A DNA stretch of 64,000 nucleotides from Lachnospiraceae bacterium (GCA_019422065.1 JAHZEA010000001.1:56149-120148), one strand, 5' to 3'; counted from the first letter of the stretch, positions 55,046 to 64,000 are shown. The notes: a model not told the origin generated them from the sequence alone. Made by a program: numbers and translations.

Positions 55046-55333
55046 TTAGGCCTCTTTACGAACGATAAGGTAACGGATTACGTTTTCCATAATACGTACA
55101 CGGCTTTCAATCTCAGCTGGAGTAGTTCCTTCTGCGTCGAAATCAATGAAAGCATAGAAGCCTTCGTTTAATTTCTGGATAGGATAAGCAAGTCTTTTTT
55201 TGCCCCAGTCATCAACCTTTGTTACTGTACCTTCAAATCTTGCGATAAGGTCCTGAATTTTCTGCATTTCAGCAGCTTTAGCCTCCTCGTCAAGGTCAGG
55301 TCTGAGTACAACAGCTAATTCGTATTTGTTCAT
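55046..55333 (-). CDS. rpsF: Ribosomal protein bS6
   Basis: 95 residues with the S6 fold (YELAVVLRPDLDEEAKAAEMQ, DDWGKKRLAYPIQKLNEGFY). First gene of the operon, behind AAGGAGGTG. The leader (about 55334-55400) contains a CTTGCA/TGCAAG hairpin that could be an autoregulatory site, though the CCG element reported for S6:S18 leaders is not obvious. Confidence 0.96.
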   Translation of the reverse strand: MNKYELAVVLRPDLDEEAKAAEMQKIQDLIARFEGTVTKVDDWGKKRLAYPIQKLNEGFYAFIDFDAEGTTPAEIESRVRIMENVIRYLIVRKEA

Positions 55334-55517
55334 TAAAATACACCTCCTTTTGGACTTATGGCCCTTGCATTATGCAAGAGCAAGGATTCACTACGAAGCA
55401 ATATTTTAACACAAATAAAACCAAATTTCAATAGACTTTTTTGTTTTTTTAATATATTATTTATTGTATAAACGCTTTAAATAAAGGCTTTTTACAAATT
55501 TAAAACGAGGTGATTTT

Positions 55518-56426
55518 ATGAAAATAGCTGTTTTGGGAATAGGCGGCATAGGCGGAGTTGTAGGCGCAAGCTTAGCTGCAAAATTTAACGACATAAACCT
55601 TATTGCCCGTGGCGAAACTTTAAATAATATACGCCAAAACGGCCTTACACTTAAAAGTGATAAATTAGGCACATTTACAGTAAAGCCTGCCATTGTTACA
55701 GATAATGCAGATGAAATAGGCGTTGTTGACGCTTTAATAATAGCTACCAAAAGCTATGGCCTTGAAGCCGCCTGCCGTCAGTGCGAAAATATAATAGGCC
55801 CTGAAACCATTGTTCTGCCCCTTCTTAATGGTGTATGCGTGTCAGATGATGTTAAAGAAGTTATAGGCAGCAAAGGCCAAATTGCCGACGGCTGTATTTA
55901 TGCTTTTTCAAACATTATATCCCCGGGAGTTATTGCCCACATAGGCGAGCTTTGCCATATAGATATAGGCTTTAAAGACGGACGAGTAAACAGCAAAGCC
56001 ATTGAACTTTCAAACATGCTTAACGCCGCCGGAATAGAAACAGTATACTCCACTAATGTTATGGTTCCCGTTTGGGAAAAATATATTATGATGTGCGGCA
56101 ACAGCTGTGTATTTTCCTATTTTGAATGCCCTGCAGGTGAGGTTCATAAAGACCCAGAAAAAATGAAATACATAAAAGACGTATATACCGAATTATGCTC
56201 TTTAGCTGAGGCAAACGGCGTTAAAGTTTCAGACATCTTAGTTGAAAAATACATGGAAACATTCAGCCGCCTTCCTGAAGGCGCCATAACTTCACTTTAC
56301 CGTGATATTACAGATAAAAAGCCTAATACAGAATTTGACGCCATAATAGGCAAAGCCTACACTATGGCGCATAAATTAGGTGTAAAAACACCATGCATAG
56401 ATAAAGTATATACAAAATATAAGTAA
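55518..56426 (+). CDS. Ketopantoate reductase family protein (PanE/ApbA)
   Basis: 302 residues. N-terminal NADPH Rossmann motif LGIGGIGGVVGASLA, middle ATKSYGLEAACRQC, and the family C-terminal domain with conserved Lys and Asn positions (VWEKYIMMCGNSCVFSYF). PanE reduces ketopantoate for pantothenate/CoA synthesis, but many paralogues act on other 2-oxo acids. No panB or panC is adjacent, so pathway is uncertain. Good ribosome site (ACGAGGTG), single gene. Confidence 0.85.
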   Translation: MKIAVLGIGGIGGVVGASLAAKFNDINLIARGETLNNIRQNGLTLKSDKLGTFTVKPAIVTDNADEIGVVDALIIATKSYGLEAACRQCENIIGPETIVLPLLNGVCVSDDVKEVIGSKGQIADGCIYAFSNIISPGVIAHIGELCHIDIGFKDGRVNSKAIELSNMLNAAGIETVYSTNVMVPVWEKYIMMCGNSCVFSYFECPAGEVHKDPEKMKYIKDVYTELCSLAEANGVKVSDILVEKYMETFSRLPEGAITSLYRDITDKKPNTEFDAIIGKAYTMAHKLGVKTPCIDKVYTKYK

Positions 56427-56480
56427 TAAGTAATTAATAGAATTAAAAAATATTATAAAATATTAGTATACTATAAAAGC

Positions 56481-56510
56481 AAAAAACCGGGGGAAATCCC
56501 CGGTCTTTTT
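56481..56510. terminator. Bidirectional terminator
   Basis: ACCGGGG-GAAA-TCCCCGGT with A and T runs, between the reductase and the second SLH gene. Confidence 0.93.
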
Positions 56511-56517
56511 AGTTTAT

Positions 56518-59385
56518 TTAATTATATTTTTCGCAGAAAACCATAATCATCTGAGCCGCTTCTGCTCTTGTAGCACTGCCCTGAGGGGCAAGTGTTCCAT
56601 CGCCCATACCGTTTATTATTCCGGCATTTACCGCCCATGTTAATGCTTCTTTAGCATAGTCCGAAATATTTTCATAGTCTGCAAACTCTCTTATTGCCAT
56701 ACCGCCCTGTGTTGTGTCGTAGCCTTTAAGCTTAGCATAGTTATAAAGCATTACTGCCAGCTGTTCACGGGTTATATTATTATATCCGCCAAATGTGCCA
56801 TCGCCCATGCCGTTTGCTATGCCTTGGCTTACTGCCCAGCGCACAGCCTCGCTGTAATACATAGATGAGTCTACATCACTAAAGTTCATAGCATAGTTTA
56901 CTACTGGACTGCCCTCAAGGCGCCAAATAATTGAAACTATCATGCCCCTTGTAATTTCAATATTAGGCAGGAACATATTTTCACCAGTTCCGCTCATTAT
57001 GCCTTTTTCATAAGCATCCTCTACAGCTTTTCTATACCACGCACCTGCAGGTACATCATCAAACGGTAATGTATCCGGCTGTACTTCTTCCGGTACTTCC
57101 GTTGGTTCTGTTTTTACATAAGACACATAAATGTCCGTTGGTTTTCCCGGATGTATAAATGTATACTCTGTGTCACTGATTTTTTCAACATCTACTTCGT
57201 TGTTATCATATTTAACAGTTACGGTGTCTACTTCAAAGCCTGTTTTTGGCTCAACAGTTATTGTTACTTCCTCGCCTTTATTGGCTGTTTTAGGATTAAC
57301 AGTTACTGTGCCGAATGTATCATTGCCTTCTTTTACGTCTATGTCGTTATAGTACCTTGATGATGAGCCGCCGCCACCGCCGGAAGAAGATGAGCCGGTG
57401 CTTTCTGTTTTTTCGGTAACCGATACAGTTACAGATTGTTCATCAGCATCGTAGTTTACTTCATCTAGATACACATAAAACTTATATTCAGCCGTTTTGT
57501 TTTCAAGCTCTGCTGTAAATACGCCATTGCCGTTATCTTTTATATCTATATTGTTATCAGAGCAATCAACATCACATTCTAAGCCTTTCGGCTCTGTTGT
57601 AACGGTTAATGTTACTTTGCCGCCGCCTTGTAACGTCTTCGGCTGTGCTGTAATTGTTATAGTAGCCTCTGACTCCTTAACTTCAATGGATTTATCAAAC
57701 CAATATTCATTTGTACCGTCGTTATATGTATATTTAATTATATATTCTCCGGTATTTATTATTTCATCTGTTACATATCCATATCTTGTTGTTATTGTTC
57801 TAATCCAACTAGTTAAATTCCCAATTGTATTTTTAGGTTTAAATTCCTTTCCTAAAACGGTAACAGTTTCTCCGCATTCACTTAAAGTGATTTTTTCCGC
57901 AAAATCCTCACCTGTATATGTCAAATCTTCAGGTACTGTCATCTGTGGATAGCCATACTGAATTATAAATTCCCCGTCACCTGTTATAGTGCCTTGTCCG
58001 TTAATGGAGTTTTCGTCATATATGTCTATAGTTTTTCCGCTTGATACATTAAGTGTTTGTCCTTCATCAACAGTAAGTGTATAGTCCTGCGGCATTTGCA
58101 AATCTGCACAAAGCGCTATGTTATCTCCGTATGATTTTCCTACTTTGTTTTCAAATACAACACCGTTGCTGTCTTCAGAAATAACTATATAATCAGGGAT
58201 ATCACTTTCCGCAAAAACTATGCCCCCTTCTTTAACTTCTATACTTTCATAGTTTGCACTATCTATACAGTATTCAGTTCCTTTTGTGCTAAGTATACCG
58301 CTATTTATACTTATAGTGCTTTCACCGTAATATGTACTATGGTATATACCTGTGCTGCCTTCTCCGGTAGCTTCTGCTGTTATATTACCATTATTTATGG
58401 CCTCTGTCGAAATATCTCCGGAAAAGCTAGCAACAAGCATGCCTCTGCTTTCTTCTCCATTAGCTTCTGCCTTTATGCTTCCGCTGTTGTTTGCCGTTAT
58501 CGACACACTTCCATAATTGCTGTAAATATCTATACCTCTGCTGCCTTCTCCATTGGCTTTTGCTGTTATACTTCCACCTTCTGATGCCGCTACTGACACA
58601 TTTCTGTCGCCACTGCAGTTAGCTTGTATGCCACAGCTGTTAAATCCATCACATTCTGCCATTATACTTCCATCTTGTGATGCTGTTACCGACACATCGC
58701 CATTTTCACTTGAAGCATATATGGCGGCCATATAGCCTTTTGCATTTGCATTTATACTGCCGCCTTGTGCTGATATTGAAACTGAGCCATCTTCATAATC
58801 CGAAACTGATATTCCATATCCATAGTCTTTAGTACAATTTGCATTTATTTGGGCGCCGCTTTCCACCGTTAACATACTGGTATAACTGTAGTTTTTGATA
58901 TATATACCAGAGTCGTTTCCTACCACATCAAGAACATATCCGCCTTTTACAGTAAGACTTCCGTTTTCAATATAAATTCCACAATAATCCCCCTGCACAG
59001 TGCCGTTGGATTCAAGATTTATAATCAAATCACCTTCAGCCATTATTGCATATCCATCGGTGCTTTTTATTGCATTCCCTTTAAGATTAAGATAAAGCTC
59101 TTTATCTTTCATTTTAAAGTCGTAGTCACCTGCTGAGGCACCAACTTCTGTAGGTTTGCCATTTAAATCCAGCTTCCAGCAGCTTGATGTTGTGTTGGTT
59201 ATTTCCACTCCGCCTACCTCAAGACTAGTAAGCTGAGCAGCATTTTTTGTTTGCATTCCGTTAGATGCGCCAGTCTGCTCACCTTCTGTTTGTCCTGTTT
59301 TGGCATACGCCGGCATACTCATTGTACCTATTACAAGTACCAGCGTAAGCAACAGAGCGAGCTTTTTCTTTATTTCTCCGCCCAT
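56518..59385 (-). CDS. SLH-domain surface protein with beta-solenoid-like N-terminal region
   Basis: 955 residues, signal peptide ending PAYAKTG. Residues about 100-400 are Ser/Gly/Ala-rich repeats such as SITAKANGEGSRGIDIYSNYGSVSI, each about 30 residues, consistent with a right-handed beta solenoid. About 400-760 hold Ig-like or beta segments and a VTVNPKTANKGEEVTITVEPKTGFEV repeat-type module. Three C-terminal SLH motifs (about 770-955: DVPAGAWYRKAVEDAYEKG, DVDSSMYYSEAVRWAVSQG, YENISDYAKEALTWAVNAG) should anchor it to the wall. Probably an adhesin or surface-coat protein. Monocistronic, no close genes. The 297 bases upstream show only A/T-rich sequence. Confidence 0.88.
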   Translation of the reverse strand: MGGEIKKKLALLLTLVLVIGTMSMPAYAKTGQTEGEQTGASNGMQTKNAAQLTSLEVGGVEITNTTSSCWKLDLNGKPTEVGASAGDYDFKMKDKELYLNLKGNAIKSTDGYAIMAEGDLIINLESNGTVQGDYCGIYIENGSLTVKGGYVLDVVGNDSGIYIKNYSYTSMLTVESGAQINANCTKDYGYGISVSDYEDGSVSISAQGGSINANAKGYMAAIYASSENGDVSVTASQDGSIMAECDGFNSCGIQANCSGDRNVSVAASEGGSITAKANGEGSRGIDIYSNYGSVSITANNSGSIKAEANGEESRGMLVASFSGDISTEAINNGNITAEATGEGSTGIYHSTYYGESTISINSGILSTKGTEYCIDSANYESIEVKEGGIVFAESDIPDYIVISEDSNGVVFENKVGKSYGDNIALCADLQMPQDYTLTVDEGQTLNVSSGKTIDIYDENSINGQGTITGDGEFIIQYGYPQMTVPEDLTYTGEDFAEKITLSECGETVTVLGKEFKPKNTIGNLTSWIRTITTRYGYVTDEIINTGEYIIKYTYNDGTNEYWFDKSIEVKESEATITITAQPKTLQGGGKVTLTVTTEPKGLECDVDCSDNNIDIKDNGNGVFTAELENKTAEYKFYVYLDEVNYDADEQSVTVSVTEKTESTGSSSSGGGGGSSSRYYNDIDVKEGNDTFGTVTVNPKTANKGEEVTITVEPKTGFEVDTVTVKYDNNEVDVEKISDTEYTFIHPGKPTDIYVSYVKTEPTEVPEEVQPDTLPFDDVPAGAWYRKAVEDAYEKGIMSGTGENMFLPNIEITRGMIVSIIWRLEGSPVVNYAMNFSDVDSSMYYSEAVRWAVSQGIANGMGDGTFGGYNNITREQLAVMLYNYAKLKGYDTTQGGMAIREFADYENISDYAKEALTWAVNAGIINGMGDGTLAPQGSATRAEAAQMIMVFCEKYN

Positions 59386-59647
59386 ATAAATTCCCCCTTA
59401 TAATTTGTCTAATGCTTTTATAAAGCAAAATATGTCTGTCAAAATTTTTATATGCTTTCACCAGTATGTCAATATTTATTTCAATTCTAACCAGACAATA
59501 TTACATAACCAATTCTAAAAACAGAATTAGTCATTATTAATTTTAACATAATAAAACCATAATATCCACTTTTTTGTTTATATTAAATTCATAATTTAAA
59601 ACAGCACACTAGCAGGCTTTAAAGCTTATATATAGTTTTTAGATATA

Positions 59648-59677
59648 AAAACAGCCGTCATTAACTGACGGCTGTTT
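59648..59677 (-). terminator. Terminator of the alanine/glycine symporter gene
   Basis: Minus-strand AAACAGCCGTCA pairs with TGACGGCTGTTT, then TTAT, six bases past the stop codon. Confidence 0.9.
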
Positions 59678-59682
59678 GCTGC

Positions 59683-61107
59683 TTAATCATTTGTTAAGTT
59701 ATTGCGTTTTCTTTCAAAATAGCTCTTTGTTTCTTTAACTATTACACCATTAAGGCAGAGCAGAGCCACAAGGTTAGGGAACGCCATAAGGCCATTAAAT
59801 ATATCAGCTATTGTCCAAACGGCAGAAACTGTCATATATGGACCTATAAATACTGCTAATATGTAAAGCCATCTGTAAATAATAACGGCTTTTTTACTGC
59901 CTTTTGTCATGTACTCAAGGCATCTTTCGCTGTAGTAGTCCCAGCCAAGTATAGTAGTAAAAGCAAAGAATACAAGGCAAACCATAAGCACAAAACTTGC
60001 AACCTGCGGTGCAAGGAAAGGTATACCCATTTGGAATGCTCTTGTTGTAACTTCAACACCCTCAAGGCCTACATTCCATGACTCTGTAATTACTATTGAA
60101 AGACCTGTAAGAGTACAAATAACTATTGTATCAATAAATGTTCCTGTCATTGTTACAAGGCCCTGTCTTGCAGGCTCTTTTGTTTGAGCTGCGGCAGCGG
60201 CTATAGGTGCAGAACCAAGGCCGGCTTCGTTAGAGAAAATACCTCTTGCTATACCTTTTTGCATTGCCACAATCATGCTGCCTACTATACCACCTGTAAC
60301 AGCCTGAGGGTTAAAAGCACCTTTTATTATAGTAGCAAAAGCTGAAGGAACAGCGCCTAAATTGCATATAACCAACGCTCCGCAAAATACAACATATATA
60401 ACAGCCATAAAAGGCACTACAACCTGTGATACACTGGCAATTCTCTTAAGTCCGCCTAATATAACAAGCGCTACAAAAAGTGTAACCAGAACGCCTGCAA
60501 TTACAACAAATATTGAATAATCATTACCAAAAAGCGAAAAGGCTATATGTGTGTTTTCAGGGTCAAAGAAGTTTTTAACTGCTGATGATATACCGTTTAT
60601 CTGTGTAAATGTACCTATACCAAAAAGTCCAACACACAGACCAAAAAATGCGAATATCATAGCAAGCCATCTCCAGCCTTTGCCCATGCCGTTTTCTATG
60701 TAATAAAACGGTCCGCCTAAAACGTGTCCGTCCTCGCCTACTACTCTGTATTTAACAGCTAAAAGACCTTCGGCATACTTTGTAGCCATACCAAAGAAAG
60801 CAGCCATCCACATCCAGAAAAGCGCTCCCGGACCACCGGAAACAATGGCTGTTGCAACACCTACAATGTTACCTGTACCTATTGTTGCTGAAAGCGCTGT
60901 GCAAAGAGCGCCAAAGCTTGTAACCTCGCCATGGCCTTCTTCTTCGTTAAGGAACATGTACTTAAGAGCTAAAGGCAGTTTAAATATCTGCAAAAGCCCT
61001 ACCCTAACTGTAAGGAATATACCTGTTGCCAGTATAACAACCATAAGAGGCACACCCCATACAAGGTTGTCCACCGTTACAAGAAAATCATTGATTTGCG
61101 TTAACAT
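59683..61107 (-). CDS. Sodium:alanine/glycine symporter (AGCS family)
   Basis: 474 residues with about ten membrane helices. AGCS signatures: FGALCTALSATIGTGNIVGVATAIVSGGPGALFWMWMAAFFGMATKYAEG contains the conserved Asn/Gly region, and GIARGIFSNEAGLGSAPIAAAAAQT is the other. These bind Na+ and the amino acid. Start behind GGGGGAG. A glycine riboswitch directly upstream points to glycine or alanine as substrate and to control of uptake or export by intracellular glycine. Confidence 0.95.
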   Translation of the reverse strand: MLTQINDFLVTVDNLVWGVPLMVVILATGIFLTVRVGLLQIFKLPLALKYMFLNEEEGHGEVTSFGALCTALSATIGTGNIVGVATAIVSGGPGALFWMWMAAFFGMATKYAEGLLAVKYRVVGEDGHVLGGPFYYIENGMGKGWRWLAMIFAFFGLCVGLFGIGTFTQINGISSAVKNFFDPENTHIAFSLFGNDYSIFVVIAGVLVTLFVALVILGGLKRIASVSQVVVPFMAVIYVVFCGALVICNLGAVPSAFATIIKGAFNPQAVTGGIVGSMIVAMQKGIARGIFSNEAGLGSAPIAAAAAQTKEPARQGLVTMTGTFIDTIVICTLTGLSIVITESWNVGLEGVEVTTRAFQMGIPFLAPQVASFVLMVCLVFFAFTTILGWDYYSERCLEYMTKGSKKAVIIYRWLYILAVFIGPYMTVSAVWTIADIFNGLMAFPNLVALLCLNGVIVKETKSYFERKRNNLTND

Positions 61108-61159
61108 TATGTTTCTCCCCCTTAAAAAATAAATATAATTCCCTAAATTTTGAGAATAT

Positions 61160-61184
61160 AAAAAAGCCGATTTACTGTCGGCTT
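61160..61184 (-). terminator. Expression-platform terminator of the glycine riboswitch
   Basis: Minus-strand AAGCCGA-CAGTAAA-TCGGCTT followed by TTTT, between the aptamer and the symporter start codon. Confidence 0.88.
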
Positions 61185-61208
61185 CCGGAGAAAGGCTAAG
61201 CTATATAG

Positions 61209-61288
61209 CTCTGTCCTTTTGCCTGAGAGATTGGCGGCCTTTGCCGCTTTACACCTTCGGCGCTTGAGTAAACAAGACTCTCCAGAGT
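61209..61288 (-). ncRNA. Glycine riboswitch aptamer (single-aptamer form)
   Basis: On the minus strand: ACTCTGGAGAGTCTTG opens the first stem, then GCGCCGAAGGTGTAAA, the variable GCGGC-AAAG-GCCGC hairpin, and AATCTCTCAGGCAAAAGG with closing ACAGAG. These are the conserved blocks of a glycine aptamer. Only one aptamer is seen; a small ATCGC/GCGAT hairpin upstream (about 61296-61315) could be a ghost partner. The transcription terminator after it suggests ON or OFF control of the AGCS gene. Confidence 0.95.
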
Positions 61289-61321
61289 ATTTTTATCGCA
61301 CATTAAAGCGATTACTTGAAT

Positions 61322-61350
61322 AATATAGCACAATTAGGCTTTGAGTACAA
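61322..61350 (-). promoter_or_regulatory. Sigma-A promoter of the riboswitch-symporter unit
   Basis: Minus-strand TTGTAC, 17 bases, TATATT, placing the start about 25 bases before the aptamer. The remaining stretch to 61630 is A/T-rich with nothing else recognised. Confidence 0.65.
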
Positions 61351-61634
61351 CAAAGTATTATATTTTATACCATTTTTCAGCGAAACTACACAAAAACCAA
61401 CCTTTAAAGCTCAGTTTTTCAGACACATGTCCATATAACAAATACACTTATAATTTTATTGTAAAATTACTACATATTGTCATATATTTTTTTATAAATT
61501 TATAACAAAAAATACAACTAAACTGATGTTTTCAGCTCTTTTTTAATTCTTTTTAATGCCAAATCACCATAAAAAAGTTATGCTCCGGCTAAAAGCAGCC
61601 TGTACTGTTATAAATATTATTTTTTAATGCACAG

Positions 61635-61668
61635 AAAAAACCGAAGGATTTCTCCTTCGGCTTTTTTC
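61635..61668 (-). terminator. Terminator of the por operon
   Basis: Minus-strand AAGCCGAAGGA-GAAA-TCCTTCGGTTTTTT, about 60 bases past the porB stop. A TGTGTGTGTGTG tract lies between (61669-61680). Confidence 0.93.
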
Positions 61669-61726
61669 TGTGTGTGTGTGCATTTTATGGTTAATATTTT
61701 GGGGTATCTGGATATAATGCTTCCAA

Positions 61727-62656
61727 TTATTCCTCACAGAATTTAAGAAGCTGCTCCCATCTCTTGTCAACATCTTTCTGAATTTCTTCAATAAGATGCT
61801 CGTTGCCTTTCTTAAAGAGATGTTTAAATCTTCCCTGTGGTTTAAGGAATTCTTCAATAGGAAGTTTGTTCTTTGGTTTATAGTTAAGTATCCACTTGCC
61901 GTCTATAACCTCGAATAATGGCCAGTAGCATGTTTCAACACCTAACTTGCACATTTCCATAATGTTTTCTGTTGGGTATCTCCAACCTCTTGGACAAGGA
62001 GCCATTATGTTAAGGTATGCAGCGCCTTTTGTATAAATAGCCTTTTCAGCCTTAGCATGAAGGTCGCTGAAGTTGCCAAGGAATGTTGTCTGGCCAACAT
62101 AAGGTATATGATGGCTTGCTATAATTTCGGCAAGGTCTTTTCTGTTCTGTGTTTTACCTTCTGATACTTTGCCGGCAGGTGTTGTTGTTGTGTCAGCATA
62201 CATAGGTGTAGCTGAAGAACGCTGGATACCTGTGTTCATGTAAGCGCCGTTATCGTAGCAAACATAAACAAGGTCGTGATTTCTTTCCATAGCGCCTGAA
62301 AGTGACTGGAAACCGATATCGTATGTACCGCCGTCACCGCCGAATGCTATAAATTTGAATGTATCATCAATTTTGCCTTTTCTCTTCATTACATTATAAG
62401 CTGCTTCAACACCGCTTAATGTAGCTCCGGCGTTTTCAAAAGCGTTATGAATGTATGAATCTGTCCAAGCTGTATAAGGATACATAAATGTAGAAACCTC
62501 AAGACAGCCTGTAGCGTTGGCTATAACAGCCTTATCCTCTGGTTTTAATGCTTTAAGCACGTTTCTAACAGCTATTGTGCCGCCGCAGCCGGCGCACATT
62601 CTATGGCCGCCTGTAAGTCTTTCAGGCCTGCTCATTATTTCTTTAAAGTTTGCCAA
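61727..62656 (-). CDS. porB: Pyruvate/2-oxoacid:ferredoxin oxidoreductase beta subunit
   Basis: Binds thiamine diphosphate and a [4Fe-4S] cluster. 309 residues: N-terminal HRMCAGCGG Cys pair, TPP motif AFGGDGGTYDIGFQSLSGA followed by YDNGAYMNTG, and a later Cys (APCPRGW). This is the PorB fold; with PorA, D and G it makes pyruvate:ferredoxin oxidoreductase, giving acetyl-CoA, CO2 and reduced ferredoxin. Pyruvate is the likeliest substrate but other 2-oxo acids cannot be excluded. Last gene of the unit. Confidence 0.93.
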   Translation of the reverse strand: MANFKEIMSRPERLTGGHRMCAGCGGTIAVRNVLKALKPEDKAVIANATGCLEVSTFMYPYTAWTDSYIHNAFENAGATLSGVEAAYNVMKRKGKIDDTFKFIAFGGDGGTYDIGFQSLSGAMERNHDLVYVCYDNGAYMNTGIQRSSATPMYADTTTTPAGKVSEGKTQNRKDLAEIIASHHIPYVGQTTFLGNFSDLHAKAEKAIYTKGAAYLNIMAPCPRGWRYPTENIMEMCKLGVETCYWPLFEVIDGKWILNYKPKNKLPIEEFLKPQGRFKHLFKKGNEHLIEEIQKDVDKRWEQLLKFCEE

Positions 62657-62671
62657 TTCAAACGCCTCCTC

Positions 62672-63853
62672 TTAGTCTCTAAGTGATAAGTAACGGTATG
62701 TTTCGCCAACATTGCCTGTAGCAAGTATGTCGAATAAAGCGCCGTATACTTCTTCGATATTTTCTACTCTAACATCTCTACCGCCAATACCGTAGATGTA
62801 ATCTACAACTTTGGCTGTTGAGCCTGCTGTATAAAGAGCACTCTTTACTTCAGCACCAAGAGGGCCGCCCTGTGATGAGAAGCCTTCACATCTGTCCATA
62901 ACAGCAAGAACCTTAACGTTCTTAAGTGCTTCAGCTATTTCTTTAGCTGGGAATGGTCTGAATACTCTTATTTTAAGAAGGCCGACTTTCTTTCCTTCAG
63001 CTCTGAGCTTGTCAACAGCATCTTTAGCTGTTCCGGCAGCAGAGTTGATTATAACAATGGCACATTCTGCGTCATCAAGTTTATATGTTTCAAAAAGGCC
63101 GTATTTTCTGCCTGAAATTTTCTCAAATTCAGCTGCTACATCAAGTATAACCTGTTTAGCGTTTTCCATAGCTACAGCCTGCTGTTTTTTGTGCTCCATG
63201 TAGTAAGCAGGAATGTCGTAAGGACCTACAGCCATTGAATGGTCTTGGTTAAGAAGGTATTCCTGTGGGTTGTACTCGCCTACGAAATCTTTAACTTCTT
63301 TGTCCTCAAGAAGGTTAATGTTTTCAACAGCGTGGCTTGTAATAAAACCGTCCTGACAAATCATAATAGGCAGTCTAACGTCTTTATGCTCAGCAATTCT
63401 GTAAGCCTGAACAAAGTTGTCGTAAGCTTCCTGATTGTTTTCTGAATAAATCTGAATCCAGCCTGAATCTCTTGCGCCCATAGAGTCTGAATGGTCGCAG
63501 TTGATGTTGATAGGGCCAGAAAGCGCTCTGTTTACACAAGCAAGAGCAATAGGAAGTCTGCAAGAAGCAGCTATGTAAAGCTCTTCCCACATAAGTGCAA
63601 GACCGCATGAAGATGTAGCTGTAAGTGTTCTTGCGCCGGCAGCCTCACTACCAACACATGCGCTCATTGCTGAGTGCTCGCTCTCTACAGGTACAAACTC
63701 TGTGTCAACCTGTCCGTTAGCAACAAATGTAGAAAAGTACTGTGGAATTTCTGTTGAAGGAGTGATAGGGAAAGCAGCCATAACATCAGGATTAATCTGG
63801 CGCATCGCTATTGCCACTGCCTCATTACCGGATAATCTTTCTCTTATAGCCAT
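62672..63853 (-). CDS. porA: Pyruvate/2-oxoacid:ferredoxin oxidoreductase alpha subunit
   Basis: 393 residues. Carries the TPP/substrate pyrimidine-side domain (FPITPSTEIPQYFSTF, ESEHSAMSACVGSEAAGARTLTATSSCGL) and the transketolase C-terminal-like domain (LLKIRVFRPFPAKEIAEAL, RCEGFSSQGGPLGAEV). Start directly follows the porD stop (TAAATG) behind GGAGGA; porB follows 15 bases on. Confidence 0.94.
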   Translation of the reverse strand: MAIRERLSGNEAVAIAMRQINPDVMAAFPITPSTEIPQYFSTFVANGQVDTEFVPVESEHSAMSACVGSEAAGARTLTATSSCGLALMWEELYIAASCRLPIALACVNRALSGPININCDHSDSMGARDSGWIQIYSENNQEAYDNFVQAYRIAEHKDVRLPIMICQDGFITSHAVENINLLEDKEVKDFVGEYNPQEYLLNQDHSMAVGPYDIPAYYMEHKKQQAVAMENAKQVILDVAAEFEKISGRKYGLFETYKLDDAECAIVIINSAAGTAKDAVDKLRAEGKKVGLLKIRVFRPFPAKEIAEALKNVKVLAVMDRCEGFSSQGGPLGAEVKSALYTAGSTAKVVDYIYGIGGRDVRVENIEEVYGALFDILATGNVGETYRYLSLRD

Positions 63854-64000
63854 TTATTTTTCCTCCTTTTTCATTACAATAGCACCGAAAGGACATACTT
63901 TGGCGCAAATGCCGCAGCCCTTGCAGTGGTCAAAATCAAAATCAGCTCTTTTGCCGTCTTTAACAGGAATAGCAGCATCAGGACAAACAGGTGTGCAAAG
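63854..64000 (-). CDS. porD: 2-oxoacid:ferredoxin oxidoreductase delta (ferredoxin) subunit, partial
   Basis: The last 48 residues lie in the window. They carry the end of one cluster motif (LCTPVCPDAAIP) and a full second one (CKGCGICAKVCPFGAI), so this is the two-[4Fe-4S] ferredoxin-like subunit that passes electrons from the catalytic core to ferredoxin. It ends TAA immediately before the porA start. porG is presumably further right. Confidence 0.93.
   Translation of the reverse strand, partial: LCTPVCPDAAIPVKDGKRADFDFDHCKGCGICAKVCPFGAIVMKKEEK

Noticed and set aside
55334..55400. Canonical S6:S18 autoregulatory leader
   Set aside because: A small hairpin is present but the reported CCG element is not evident, so it is mentioned only in the rpsF entry.
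61669..61680. TG microsatellite as a phase-variable site
   Set aside because: Short, between a stop codon and its terminator, not in a promoter or coding frame.
1..64000. Insertion sequences, prophage, toxin-antitoxin or defence genes
   Set aside because: No transposase, integrase, terminase, nuclease or toxin-like product was recognised; the tRNA-end duplication is the only hint of past integration.

Overview
The window looks like chromosome of a low-G+C, Gram-positive, obligately anaerobic, amino-acid-fermenting bacterium of the Clostridia. Supporting signs are near-perfect TTGACA/TATAAT promoters, strong GGAGG ribosome sites, T-run hairpin terminators on nearly every unit, the conserved tmk-holB-ricT-trmN6-rsmI block, two S-layer-homology (SLH) proteins and oxygen-sensitive enzymes (split 2-oxoacid:ferredoxin oxidoreductase, a giant dehydratase-activase-like protein, a siroheme/ferredoxin fusion). 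Two tandem genes closely resemble the beta-alanyl-CoA:ammonia lyase of Clostridium (Anaerotignum) propionicum, so an Anaerotignum-like member of the Lachnospirales is my best guess. That is inference from remembered sequences, not a database result.

Layout. 1-5.1 kb (minus): RluA-type pseudouridine synthase, prfB with its programmed frameshift, secA, small lipoprotein. 5.2-10.4 kb: malQ, a YhhN-like membrane protein converging on an acyl-ACP thioesterase, cardiolipin synthase, a small membrane protein. 10.6-14.9 kb: 1430-residue CoA-dehydratase-activase-like protein. 15.2-21.8 kb: eight-gene housekeeping operon lepB-tmk-holB-ricT-trmN6-rsmI-decarboxylase-unknown. 21.9-22.9 kb: tandem acl genes. 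23.4-24.8 kb: lipid kinase, tRNA-Ser(GCU), and a partial duplication of the tRNA 3' end. 24.9-27.7 kb: K+/H+ antiporter and a YitT protein behind a promoter-terminator leader. 27.9-34 kb: esterase-like lipoprotein, CoA-disulfide-reductase/rhodanese/siroheme/ferredoxin fusion, tenA, universal stress protein. 34-39.4 kb: L,D-transpeptidase, HAD phosphatase, Rrf2 regulator, small HD hydrolase, acidic repeat SLH protein. 39.7-46.2 kb: two-component system with a Pho-box-like site, then an acyltransferase/AAA+ operon and a SLOG protein.

46.2-52.7 kb holds the most unusual region: a 0.9-kb non-coding stretch rich in palindromes, a Na+/solute symporter, and five genes in the same direction (two unrecognised, one small unrecognised gene overlapping a MogA/MoaB-fold gene, and a LarA-like gene). 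I read it as an undescribed uptake-and-conversion pathway for an unknown substrate. 52.7-64 kb: aldehyde dehydrogenase, rpsF-ssb-rpsR, ketopantoate-reductase-like gene, a second SLH protein, a glycine-riboswitch-controlled Na+:alanine/glycine symporter, and porDAB running off the right edge.

Together the metabolic genes suggest uptake of small amino acids by Na+ symport, ammonia elimination and oxidative decarboxylation at CoA and ferredoxin level, with glycine sensed by RNA. No phage, insertion sequence, CRISPR array or rRNA is visible.
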